Shown: piece after piece, positions 45,620 to 56,158 of the stretch
Position numbering within the stretch: position 1 is the first letter of the stretch
Layout: each line of letters opens with the position of its first letter
NCBI GenBank assembly: GCA_030770535.1
Contig: JASVEC010000004.1
Span: 1,798,001-1,862,000 of the forward strand
Origin: Batkoa obscura
Lineage: Eukaryota; Entomophthoromycota; Entomophthoromycetes; Entomophthorales; Batkoaceae
Reading direction: 5' to 3'
DNA length: 64,000 bases
Program-made: the position numbers and the translations under genes
Notes under the pieces: model-generated
Databases searched by the model: none
What the model saw: the letters and a program-made list of their open reading frames with translations, nothing else
Told to the model about the DNA's origin: nothing

Positions 45620-47554
45620 ATGGAGATGATAAGTATATATTATATATTCGTTATTGCTCTATGTTATTGCGGTTATAAGGTAAATCTATTTTATTTTACT
45701 TAAATATAAATAATCAATCATTAGATCATATACAACTTATTTTTTAGTCCATTAAGAAAAATTCCTGGGCCATTAATAAATCAATTTTTTCCCTTTTTGC
45801 TTAGATATTATCTATTTAATGGTACTATACGCTTATATGTGACAAAACTTCATGAAAAATATGGTAAAACTATTAGACTAAGTAAAGATTATTATTATTT
45901 TGTAAACGTGTTTAAATGAATTTCTTTATAGGTTGGGATAATATATCGTTTTCTTCGGATAAAGCTGTAAAGCAAATCTACTCAACTTACACATTTCCAA
46001 AAAGTAAACGTACCAATGGGTTTCAAATTGTTGGTGAAACGATTCTCAGTACAAGGTAAGTATGATTGCAGTTTAACTTATAGTATAACTTATAACCTTT
46101 TAGAGATAGAGAGTTTCATCGCCAAAGAGTAAATTATTTAATGAATTTAATAACTTTTATTAACTTTAATTTTTAGAAAAAATTCTTGCTTTTAGTTTTT
46201 CAGATAAAACTATATCAAATGTCGAATATCTAGTGAAAAGAGATGTCGATATTTTAGTCAATAAAGTGGAGGAAATGGCTTTAGAAAGAAAAGACTTCAA
46301 TATCAGCCTTTTTTTTCATTATTTTTCATTTGTAAAATCAAAATTCTATATTAAATATTATTAACTTACACACTATTAGGATGTAATTGGGATGTAGCTT
46401 ATGGTAAATCATTTGATATGTTAAAGAATGGCTATCATCCAACTATTGAATGGATCAAAAGTTTCTTATTTTTGGCTGTCTTAGTAATCTTTTATTATAA
46501 CTTAATACTATTAAATATTAATTAAAATTTAGGTTGGCTCTTTTTCATTTTTAAAACATTTTAAATTTGAAAGTGTAACTCAACTCTACAAGGTAATATA
46601 CAAATTGCATCTTTATTAAATCATTTACAATATCTTGGTTCTCATATGAAGCTGTTAAAAATGCAAAGGAACATTCGGATAGAATTACTACATTAAGTAC
46701 TTTAATAAACGCCTCTGATCCAGATACTGGAAAAACACTTAGTGAAAAAGAAATTGTAAAAGAATCCATCATTCAACTGTAATACATTAATTATACCTTA
46801 AGTTCATCTTAATTAATTTATAGTGTCGCTGGTTCGGATACAACTTCTAATTCATTAATTTGGTACTTAAATTATATTTTATAACCCATTTTTCAAACTT
46901 AACAATAAATTAGGACTTTTTATCTTTTATCAAAGTACCCTGGGATTTACAACAGGCTTAAAAAAGAATTAATAGATAAATTTCCAAACAAAGAAGAGAT
47001 AACTTTTGATAAATGTAAAGTGTTTACCTTCGAGCAGTAATTTATGAGAGCTCAAGAATCCTTTCAGCCGTTGCAGGTAATTTAACAAGAAATGTTCCAA
47101 AAGGCGGAAAAGTAATTGAACGCTATTTTGTACCTGAAAATGTAGTTTAGTTAAATTTATAATCACTTATATTAAACTACTTTATTGTAGACTACAATTT
47201 CGATAAGTATAAATGCACCCCATAATTCTAATAGTAATTAGGATAGTCCTCATTCATTTAATCCAGAATGATGGATTGATGAAGATGGCCAGTTTCAATC
47301 TAACAATAATTTTCATCCTTTTCTATTGGACCAAGAGCATGTTTAGGTAGAAGGTATTATATATTAAAATTGTACAATTAAAGTGCTAAGTTGTTTCCAG
47401 TTTAGATTGGATGGAGCTATATTTAGTCACCGCTTCTTTAGTTAGAAATTTTAGTTTTAAGTTAAAAACAGAAGGTGAAGTTGGGTCTAAGTTATACGTC
47501 GTTAATTCACCAGAAAAAGACATAAATATTTTTGCATTTAAACATAATAAATAA
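45620..47554 (+). pseudogene. Cytochrome P450 pseudogene
   Basis: Starts MEMISIYYIFVIALCYCGYK (membrane anchor), then an intron and SPLRKIPGPLINQFFPFLLR (proline-rich hinge), LHEKYGKTIRLSKDYY, SVAGSDTTSNSLIW (I-helix AGxDTT), YESSRILSAVAGNLTRNVPK (K-helix ExxR), FNPEWWIDEDGQ with the second W now a stop, and FHPF.. leading to SIGPRACLGRR, the haem-cysteine loop, which is off-frame by one missing T near 47,320. Several intron junctions are still recognisable. At least two stops (near 47,240 and 47,271) and one frameshift make it non-functional. Formerly a microsomal monooxygenase; subfamily unknown. It ends SPEKDINIFAFKHNK. Confidence 0.8.
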
Positions 47555-47658
47555 TGATTTTTCAGCTAAAAACAATATCGGGGTGTCTTTTTTTTATTTT
47601 CATATTATATCCAACGTAAAATTAAAAAATTATCACCAAAATAGTGAAGCAAAAAACA

Positions 47659-47758
47659 TGGGGATATATTTTTTTGTTTAAGAATTTCACTAGCAGTTTT
47701 TCCACTCAAATAGCGCTTAAAAAATGGAAAAAGTAATGAAACCAAAAAAACACCCCTA
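47659..47758 (+). mobile_element. MITE copy downstream of the P450 relic
   Basis: tggggatatatttttttg at the left, aaaacacccct at the right; core actcaaatagcgcttaaaaa. The stretch 47,578-47,656 just before it has similar ends (cggggtgtctttttttt; gaagcaaaaaaca) but a different interior. Confidence 0.75.
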
Positions 47759-48818
47759 GTACCCTCACACACATGATGGCGCTGGATCAAATTGGGAGCC
47801 AAAGACTAATTTTTAGTAGTGTTAGTAGATGATGTAGATAACTAAGATAAAAATTAATGGTAATCGAAAGTCAGAATGAAGAAATTACCGGGCTTAATAG
47901 AGAGGCCATAATGTTACTTTATATCCCTAATAGAAATTGAGTTGCTAAAAGAAGAGAAATATAAATTATAACCAACTTAAGTATACAGATAGAAATAAAC
48001 TCATGATAGGGATATTTAAGTTTATATTACAAAAAAGACAGAAGGGAAGCGCTTTTTGATTATAGGTTAAACTTTAATAAAAAATAGCATACATTTTTAT
48101 TAGCCTATAAAAGTAGTTTTAATTAAATAAACAGGCTTAATTAATTGAATATTGTTAGAACAAGGAAAAATTAATGCAATTATAGTCATAAATATTATTA
48201 ATAAAAAGTTATATTTAAAATGATTAAGCCCATTTATATACTAAAAAATATTATAAAAGTATACGAAATAGTGGTTGGAAATTTATGTTAATAATAATAA
48301 AACTATCCCTAAATTAACAAAAATATTGAAACTTGTTAAAGATCATGCAATTAAGTACTCCTGATCAATATCTGGAGACGTTAAATAAATGATAAAATAA
48401 TTGAATACTAATAGAAAAAGCTATCGAAATGCGATAAGTAATTTCAAGTCATTAATCATTGTTAAAAATATCAATTTATATAGTAAATTATGAAAATTAT
48501 CTCTTTAAAATAATTGATACCTCATGCTAAAGAATATTAGAATTTTCTTTATATTAAAAAAAGAATAAAAGAATAAAAGTATGCTTTTTGAACTAAAATT
48601 TCCAATAAATTGACTAAAATAGTAAAATTGTATGCCTTAAAATATTTTAAGAGAATACTTGATGCAACGCATAAGTAACTTGAATTTTGTGTTTAAATTA
48701 ATCTTAAACTTAGGCTTTAGTTTTTAAGATCATTTGACTTGTCTACTGTATAGATGTTTTTGTTATAGATAAATGTAATAATTAATATTATAGTAATATT
48801 TTTATTGCCATAGTGTAT
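47759..48818. other. AT-rich intergenic region
   Basis: No gene or repeat recognised. Confidence 0.45.
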
Positions 48819-49339
48819 CTAACCATAGTAAGCTCTAGTAACAATGTTGTCTTCGTCAACAACAATATTTAATCTATCTTGACGATAGTCTAAAGTAACA
48901 GCTGGGTTATCAGGGGTAATGATACGATAAGGTTCAGGTAAACGGGCTTCATAAACCTAAAAAACGATCAGTTACTTTATAATCACTAATAAACAACTCA
49001 ACTTACATTTTTACTGTTAACGTAATATTGATAACCCCCCTTCTTAACCAATTTTTTGCCGATATAAGAACCGAGGTCATTTTCCTTATCCTTTTTAGTT
49101 TTTTCAACTAGATTTTTGATGTAATCAAAAAAACCAGTATCATAAAAGTACGAGGGTAAAACGGGGTTAGGATAGTCGAAGGCTTTATTTGTGATTTTAT
49201 TATCACTGTTTGTGGCTGGAGGAGGACTTGTGCTATCATTGTTCACTTCCAATTGTGCAACTCCATTTTCTGTTGGTATAGTGGCACTTAAGACAACAGC
49301 ACCAAATGAGAGTAGACTTACAAAACTAAGTAATTTCAT
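48819..49339 (-). CDS. Secreted I78-like protease inhibitor (intact)
   Basis: Exon 1 is 49339-49007 and exon 2 is 48956-48819, with a 50-nt phase-0 intron (gtaagt donor); 156 residues. Signal peptide MKLLSFVSLLSFGAVVLSAT. A linker rich in S/P/N follows, then YFYDTGFFDYIKNL, a charged KTKKDKEN run, and GSYIGKKLVKKGGYQYY before the intron. Exon 2: VYEARLPEPYRIITPDNPAV, then TLDYRQDRLNIVVDEDNI and VTRAYYG, close to the I78 consensus and the copy with the most I78-like VTRAYYG end. No cysteine pair. A TATA-like motif lies at about 49381-49388. Confidence 0.8.
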
Positions 49340-49735
49340 GATATTATTTTTACTTTAATTGAGCTATTATTTTGTTCTGTTTATATATTTTCCTGTTTTT
49401 CTCATTATTTTTCTATTCCATTTAAGATTGATTTGAGGCTTTAAATCTGCTTAAATACACTTTATTACAAATATCAATAATAGACACCCTCTTGGAAAAT
49501 TTTATTTTAATCTGATACATAGTAAGCCTTTGTTATTAAGTAATAAAAAGTGATTTAATATACCTTTGTTTAATTTTAGTTACCAGTATTACTACAATTA
49601 AACTACTATTTTTTTAACTAATTTAAAATATAGTAAAATACTAAATCAAGTTCTAGATCAAAGTAAACGTTTATTGTTATTGTAAATTAATATTTTATTA
49701 TGTAATTAGTACTATACTATTGCTATCTTATTAGG
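49340..49735. other. AT-rich spacer
   Basis: Promoter side of the I78-like gene and 3' side of the zinc-cluster gene; only the TATA-like motif near 49,385 is noted. Confidence 0.45.
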
Positions 49736-51553
49736 CTACTTATTCGTCGACTCGATTTCCACTACAACCTTCGTAAGATCCATAGTTGACTCAATCACCC
49801 ATGTATAATTTGGAACTTTTTTCAAACCTTCCAAGAAAGAAAAGCCATCTTTAATAACCTGAATGCCCTCTTTATGAATGGGTATATATACTTGAATTGT
49901 ACGTAGACAATAAATTAAACCAATAATACGCGTACTTGCATAAGGTTCAAACCCTAAACTTTTATTATAGCTGATTATACGCTTACCATAGTTAATGAGA
50001 CAACTTAACTCTTTTTCATTTACATTTTCCAGCACGGGCTTGTTAATAAACAAAGCATTAGAAGAATATAATTTAGCTCGACTCATGTTTTCATATAAAT
50101 TCATAATTACTGTGTTACTTTCAAGCAAAATCAATTTAATTTGTATATCGTTATATTCTTTAATCTGTTGATTGATTTTGAACGTGACTTCCAACTCATA
50201 CAACTTAATCATTGATTTATGAGTAATTGAGTTAATTAAATCAAAGAGTTTTTTGGCTTCTGCATACACTTGACTCGCTTTCAACTCCAATTTACTAACT
50301 TTATTTAATAAGATATACGTTTCTCTTAAATACTTTGATAAATTGATACGGTATTTGGCTATAATCAAGTAGTTTTTAATAAAATAACTATCCCTCAATT
50401 CATTGATACTTTCTAGATTTAACATTTCTTCCCAATCGTCGTCATTATTCGTTTCGTTATTGATATTTTCGCTACCTTCGTTGCTAATCATCGTTTCATA
50501 TCTATTATTACCATTACTTAATATATCGGAAATGTAATCTAACTTAGGATCCATTGTAAGCATATTTGAATTTGTGTCTAAATAAATAGCCGCGGAAAAG
50601 GCCAGTTTGCGCTCAAAAGTCGTGCTAAAGCCAATTTTGAAAGGGGATTTAAGATGTAAACCAATTGACAAACATTTTGATATTAAATCGGAATAAAAGT
50701 AAGAGGGTAAGGCATAAGGATGCGCTCTCAAGCCATGTTTTAATACAATTAGCGTTTGTATATAACTTAAACTTAACTTAATTTTAGATGGTTTTAATTC
50801 TTTCATTAGTGAATTTTTGATAAACTTTGCTAATTGATTTGTACTATCTGTTTCTTCCAGTAACGATAGTCCACTTAATATAACAGCACATTGAAGTATC
50901 ATTTCTCTTTTGTATGTCATAAACCCATAGTAAGTAAATAAAGGTACTTCTAAATTAATATATTTAAAATAAGCACCAATAGCTTCATAGATTAAATGGT
51001 TGTTGTTGTTAAATGGGTCGTAGTGATAATCGCTGATCTTTTTACATAACTTCTTTCTACTTTGAAACTTATCGTAACTTTTTAGTGCTAAATAAACCCT
51101 TAGCTCAGGGTTACTTTGATAAATATGAGAAAACGCTTTATCAAAAAACTCATCGATATGGAATAATTTAAATGGATAAATACTTAGTTGTGAGGTATTA
51201 ATATTAAATATTGTCGCTTTGAATGTTTTAATATCGTCTTTCAATATCAAAAATGGCTTGTTGAATGATAATAGTGGGCTACTATTGACCCTACTTTCAC
51301 TATTTATGCTTTTCTGTTTGCAATGTTTCCCAATAATTGTCATACTTTGTGCATATTTAAGTTTAATATTCTGTCTTACACTATCCGTTGTTTGTTGCAG
51401 TTTGATATGCCTTGTGCAATCAATCTTTCGCTTAACACAATTACTACACTTTGGTAAGGCCCTATCGCATCTCTTTTTTAATAATTTGCAATTGTCACAC
51501 ACTTGTCGAAATTTATCTGCAACAGATAGCACTCTAGTAGTATCTAAATCCAT
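49736..51553 (-). CDS. Zn2Cys6 binuclear-cluster transcription factor
   Basis: 605 residues, no intron. The cluster lies at residues 19-46: CDNCKLLKKRC, then DRALPKCSNC and VKRKIDC, spacing C-x2-C-x6-C-x6-C-x2-C-x6-C, the classic fungal Gal4-type zinc cluster that binds CGG-type half sites as a dimer. A basic linker follows. The rest is largely helical and may hold the diverged middle homology region; an acidic, Asn-rich stretch (NINNETNNDDDWEEMLNL) lies near residue 370. Nuclear regulator; the target genes cannot be deduced. It is the only transcription factor in the window. Confidence 0.9.
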   Translation of the reverse strand: MDLDTTRVLSVADKFRQVCDNCKLLKKRCDRALPKCSNCVKRKIDCTRHIKLQQTTDSVRQNIKLKYAQSMTIIGKHCKQKSINSESRVNSSPLLSFNKPFLILKDDIKTFKATIFNINTSQLSIYPFKLFHIDEFFDKAFSHIYQSNPELRVYLALKSYDKFQSRKKLCKKISDYHYDPFNNNNHLIYEAIGAYFKYINLEVPLFTYYGFMTYKREMILQCAVILSGLSLLEETDSTNQLAKFIKNSLMKELKPSKIKLSLSYIQTLIVLKHGLRAHPYALPSYFYSDLISKCLSIGLHLKSPFKIGFSTTFERKLAFSAAIYLDTNSNMLTMDPKLDYISDILSNGNNRYETMISNEGSENINNETNNDDDWEEMLNLESINELRDSYFIKNYLIIAKYRINLSKYLRETYILLNKVSKLELKASQVYAEAKKLFDLINSITHKSMIKLYELEVTFKINQQIKEYNDIQIKLILLESNTVIMNLYENMSRAKLYSSNALFINKPVLENVNEKELSCLINYGKRIISYNKSLGFEPYASTRIIGLIYCLRTIQVYIPIHKEGIQVIKDGFSFLEGLKKVPNYTWVIESTMDLTKVVVEIESTNK

Positions 51554-52806
51554 TTGAAAAGAAGAGTAAGAAATAAACTTTTATCAAAGTGGTTTAAAGC
51601 TTAAATGGTGTCATTTCACCCAACCAAATGACTCAATAAAATAATGCCGATATTGAGCAAAATAAATTCAACTTAAGTTCAAAAACGACCAATTATATAT
51701 AGTTATTTATTACCACACAATATACCATTGGTTCCCTTTATTATCTTTCACCCATTTTTTTAATTTCGTTTTAAAGTGACCATTTTATGTGGCTTCTATT
51801 ATTCTTAAAAAACTTAGATTTTTTAACCAAAAGGGGTTTATAAACAAATCTTTAAATTAACACTATGTAAAATAATAGGCACTCTTAGGTTATTTTTAGT
51901 TAAGCAATATGGACTGAACACATTTACAATGTATAAATTATAAGTTCTAAACAAAGTACTTTGTGTCAAAAGCAAGTACTCGACCCTTCCTATTATTAAT
52001 TTAAAACGACCCACTATTTGCTGCATCTCCCTGAAAGTTTTATTTTATTTTTTTGCTTCCCCTTACTTTTATCGTATTAAATCAGAAACCTATACTTATT
52101 TTATCCTTTTATTATTTCATTACCCAACTAGATTTTATAAAAAAGTAAAACAATATTGTAAAATACTATGCGTCGCTTACTATATTTGGAGATTTTAAAT
52201 TTAAACCTGATTTGTTTCATCTAAAATTTAATTTAATTTATCCCTTAACTGAAATGGGAAATTTATGTTAGTTTTTCATGGTACTGGTGGAGCAGTACTT
52301 CTAATGTGGAAAGTCGATATATGAGGATCATAATACCGTATCTTATATGTCTTAATAGACAAGCTATACGATTAATTTTTAATTTAGCCTTATTGCTACT
52401 TAGATAAACAAAATGTCATTTCAAATAACATAAATACTTTGCCTGGTGATACTAAAACTTAGATTATTAAGATGATCCAACTAAATTCTTTATTGAAAAA
52501 TAGTAACACGCCTTAACTATCACATTATTGTTATTATTATAGAGCTACATGTTGTCTTCTGTATATTTATTTCGACTATTATATATTGTATTCATATTAT
52601 CATATAAATGTATATTATTTTAAAATTCATATAAAATCAATGCCCTTGATTTTACCAAATAAGTCCAATATAAATGTTCTTGATAAATATTAATTAATTT
52701 ATGATTTAATAAAGTAATTATTTTTCAGCTGTGGTTCTACTGTTTTATTATTATTGTTTACTGCATTTTGTTTTTTGTCTTTAATAATTTAAAAAAATTT
52801 CAACCT
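51554..52806. other. AT-rich intergenic region
   Basis: No gene, RNA or known repeat supported. Confidence 0.45.
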
Positions 52807-53085
52807 ATGTATTCGCCTTTGCCATTTTTCCTCATCCTGCTTAGTCCAATTTTAACTAACGACATTTCTGAAGGGCGCTGCCACAATCATGATGGTACAG
52901 TTACTACAACATGTAACTTCTGTTGTTATTCCAAGTGGATTACATATCAAAAAGGGTGCGATAATTTCAGCAGCGTTAAAGAGATTAAAGCATGCATTAA
53001 GTTAGGGGTTAGTAAATTTAATTTCTGTCAAGTATGTTGTAATAAAAGAGGCATGTTCTGTGATAATTTTAAAAATAAAAGTTGA
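52807..53085 (+). CDS. Small secreted ten-cysteine protein
   Basis: About 92 residues from the ATG at 52807. An upstream in-frame ATG at 52768 is possible, but the second start gives a clean signal peptide (MYSPLPFFLILLSPILTND). The mature part has ten cysteines in the pattern C-x10-C-x2-CC-x10-C-x11-C-x10-C-x2-CC-x6-C, with NHDGTVTTTCNFCCYSKW near its start. The pattern C-x10-C-x2-CC occurs twice, suggesting internal duplication. The convergent neighbour at 53202-53471 has the same pattern. No known family recognised; effector-like or extracellular disulfide-rich protein by inference. Confidence 0.75.
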   Translation: MYSPLPFFLILLSPILTNDISEGRCHNHDGTVTTTCNFCCYSKWITYQKGCDNFSSVKEIKACIKLGVSKFNFCQVCCNKRGMFCDNFKNKS

Positions 53086-53201
53086 AGCTTTTAGGGTAAG
53101 CATCTCTTTTTGTCTGTTTGTTCATTCTTTTTTATTTGTAATTAAAACTAAAAAATAAATCCTCACTTTACTTCATTAAATCAAACTTTATTATCAAGCT
53201 C

Positions 53202-53471
53202 TTATAAATATTTCTTTTCACACTTCTCCTGCTTATCATTACAACACTTTTGACACTTATCGAGTGAATCAAAAGACTTCTTATGACACTGTTTGTACGT
53301 CTCAATTTTCTGAATATTATCATCACAGTTGAGGTAAGCTTCACTCCATTTTTGATAGCAACAATAGACGCATGTCGACGTTACACTGCCATCTCCGTTT
53401 GAGCAGTTTTCGTAGTCTGAGTATGCAGCTGTCAGGGCGCAAAATAAAAGGACGGGATAGAAATATTTCAT
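53202..53471 (-). CDS. Small secreted ten-cysteine protein, convergent paralogue
   Basis: 89 residues. Signal peptide MKYFYPVLLFCALTAAYS. Mature cysteines follow C-x10-C-x2-CC-x10-C-x12-C-x10-C-x2-CC-x6-C, one residue different from the neighbour. NGDGSVTSTCVYCCYQKW aligns with NHDGTVTTTCNFCCYSKW, and CQKCCN with CQVCCN. The 3' ends of the two genes are 116 bp apart, so they arose by inverted duplication and have diverged strongly outside the cysteines. Function unknown. Confidence 0.78.
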   Translation of the reverse strand: MKYFYPVLLFCALTAAYSDYENCSNGDGSVTSTCVYCCYQKWSEAYLNCDDNIQKIETYKQCHKKSFDSLDKCQKCCNDKQEKCEKKYL

Positions 53472-54060
53472 TAGTTGGATTTATTAAATGGAAAAATGAA
53501 AAAGAAAATTTCTTCAAGTTTTTGACTTAAGAACATTGAGTAGAGTAGTGGATTTTTTAGGAAACTTGAAAACGAAGTAAATTCTTTTCGAAGGGAGTTT
53601 TTTTTAAGGGATTGAGTTACAAGCTGACTTATGGCCTGTAGCGTAAAAATAAATAATATAAAATCAAAATGCAAATAATTTTTATTAGACTTAATATTTA
53701 GTTGTTATTTGAAGCTTTGTAGTATCTTATCAGCTTGCACTATCCTAAATTGTTTATTACTTGAACAGAACAAAATCAGTATAAAAAAAGTAAATAGAAT
53801 ATTACAAAATAGGCTTAAATGGAATATAATATAAAAACTGACACTATCAAATCAAGAAATAATGTTAAAAGAACAACAAAATAACATTAAAACCATGAGC
53901 TTAGTTGCTTTTCACTTTAACCCTTTTATTACCCCATTGTAGCCACTACTTTGTTTGCAAATAATATACATATTGATTGTAATATATTAATTGCAATAAT
54001 AATATTTAAAACAAATCAATTAATCTTAACTACAAAAATAAAATCTACAATCACTCAAAA
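53472..54060. other. AT-rich intergenic region
   Basis: Nothing supported apart from the presumed promoter of the cysteine-rich gene. Confidence 0.45.
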
Positions 54061-54392
54061 ATGATTATCCCAAAGCCAAATGAGAAGGAACTATATGAAC
54101 ATTTATCAGAGGAAACAGCTAAGAACGCTCCATTGTGTGTTGGTAAAAGTTAGTTAAAAATAAGAATGGCGAGTCTGATGTGGATGGTGGTATTGTAAAT
54201 TCATTCAATTGGTTATATATGAATGAATTGTTTGATTAATTGTTCATTTTTTATATTTATGAAGCTGAGTTGCCAAGTCCTTATCAGATTATTCCTTCGG
54301 ACAGTCCAGCTATACTTATGAGTTATTGTAATAGTAAATTGAACCCTGTTGTTGATAATGACTATATTATTACTAAGGCTCTTCATAGTTGA
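54061..54392 (+). pseudogene. I78-like relic without a signal peptide
   Basis: From 54061, MIIPKPNEKELYEHLSEETA then KNAPLCVGK. A one-base loss follows in what should be VGKKLVKNKNGES. A spacer like the family intron separates it from IYEAELPSPYQIIPSDSPAI, then LMSYCNSKLNPVVDNDYI and ITKALHS with a stop. The last part is exactly 45 residues, as in the intact genes, but the acceptor tag has become tat. Unlike the paralogues this copy has no hydrophobic leader; it starts like intracellular I78 proteins. Frameshift and lost acceptor indicate a pseudogene. Confidence 0.6.
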
Positions 54393-54748
54393 TTAAGTTG
54401 TAACAATAAATTCAAGTATTAATATTTTAGTTTATTTTAATAGTTTGTTCTATTCTTTATTAATAATCTTTGTAAGTTCATAATATTGAAATTAAAATTT
54501 GATGGATATGATATTTCATATATAAAAGCATGATAACTAGAGTTTGAAATTATGTAATTGATAATAAATCGTTTTTAAAAGTTTTAACTGTAATAAAAAT
54601 AAAAATATTAGACCAATCCCAAGTCATCATAACAACACACCACTATAAAAAAAATTGTCAACTTAAAATCCCAAGTTTAAACAAACGCCAAAATTCAAAA
54701 ACTTAATTCTTGTCCTTAAATACTAAAACATCACTCTCAAGAAAAAGA

Positions 54749-56104
54749 ATGGAATCCAAGGAGCTTATTACAGACTTAAAAAAATTCAGCTATAGAGAAG
54801 TATTACAGTGCTCTTATAGTGAATGGTATCAATTATTTGAACCCTATTTGATAAAAAGTCAAGCTATTCCATTAAACAACAAGTTGGTTGAATACTTAAA
54901 AAGTGACTCGATGAAGATACCGAGTAAGTTTTTGTTGGGATTAGATAAAAGGTAATTTTAAGGGCGAGAAAACGATTATTTGAATACTAATGTTATTAGT
55001 CAGTTATCAGATGATGAAGAAGAGGAAGAAGAAAGTGAAGAGGAAGAAGAAAGTGAAGAAGAAGAACAAAAAGTAAGTCAACAAATTACTAAACAAAGCC
55101 AACTTATTTGTATTAAAAGGAACCAAAATTAAATAAATTAGAAGTGATGGAGTTACTAGAAGAATTGAATATAAGTGTTAGTAAATCTATTGAAGAATTA
55201 CAAGGTTCAGTTATACCAAAGTTAAATTGGTCAGCACCAAAAGTAATAAATATTTGTAGCTTTTTTTTTAAAATAGTTAACAAAAATAGGACGCCATTTG
55301 GATATCAGCAAGTAAAAGTTTGCAATGTAAAAATTTAGGGGATATTCTATTGTTGTTGAAGTCCAGCGATGATATCGAGTATGATTTAAATAGAGCGTTT
55401 GAATTATGTTATGATAAGAACCGAGTTGATTTAAATACAATAAATTATAATTTGATTTTAAAAACTTGGTTTAATATGGATCATGGATTTGAATTTCGTT
55501 GCTTTATATTAAATGGGAAGTTAGTTGGTAGGTGTTATATGCTATGTACGTTGTATATGTAGTTTACTGATGTTTATTAGGTATTTCTCAAAGGGATAGT
55601 AATTATTACTCATATTTAAAACAAGAAAAAGTGTGGGTTATTAAATTAATTATTAATTTTTTTAATCATATTATAAAAGAGAAGTTTCCATTAACTAATT
55701 GTAAGTATATTATATACTATATATGTTGTTTATATGTTTATATAATACTATTAGATACAGTAGATACTTATGTTGTTAAATCAACTAAAAGTATTAAAAT
55801 CCTTGATTTTAATCCAGTATCAACTGCAACCCACCCCTTATTATTTGAATGGAGTGAACTATTAGAATTAAGTAATTTATTATTTATTTAATATAGCAAT
55901 AATATATTAATGTTAATGTTAACTTATTTAGATAATGATGATGATAAATTACCAATATTTAGATTTATAGAAAGTGAAATAGATAGTCAATATAATAGAT
56001 CTATAAGATCTGGATTAAATTCATATCCAATAGATTTGGTTCATAGTAATTCAAATGAAGTTGATCAATTATTAAATCAAATTAAAATAGAAGATAAACA
56101 ATAA
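54749..56104 (+). CDS. CDC123: Cdc123 (D123 family), eIF2 assembly factor
   Basis: About 350 residues from the ATG at 54749, in about seven exons; the first intron has a classical tactaat branch site before ttattag. N-terminal LQCSYSEWYQLFEPYLIKSQ matches the family start. An acidic run follows, then VIPKLNWSAPKDAIWISASK, ILLLLKSSDDIEYDL, GFEFRCFILNGKLVGISQRD, KILDFNPVSTATHPLLFEW and SELLEL, in the order of human and yeast Cdc123. The ATP-grasp-like protein promotes assembly of the eIF2 heterotrimer in the cytosol. The KLNWSAPKD, EFRCF, ISQRD and DFNP motifs are all present. Frames close; gene appears intact. Confidence 0.92.
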
Positions 56105-56158
56105 ATATATATTAACTTTATTATCATATTATATTATGTAACATGAACATTCTCTATC

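Noticed and set aside
47605-47802. A 65-codon minus-strand frame
   Set aside because: Nearly all of it is MITE sequence.
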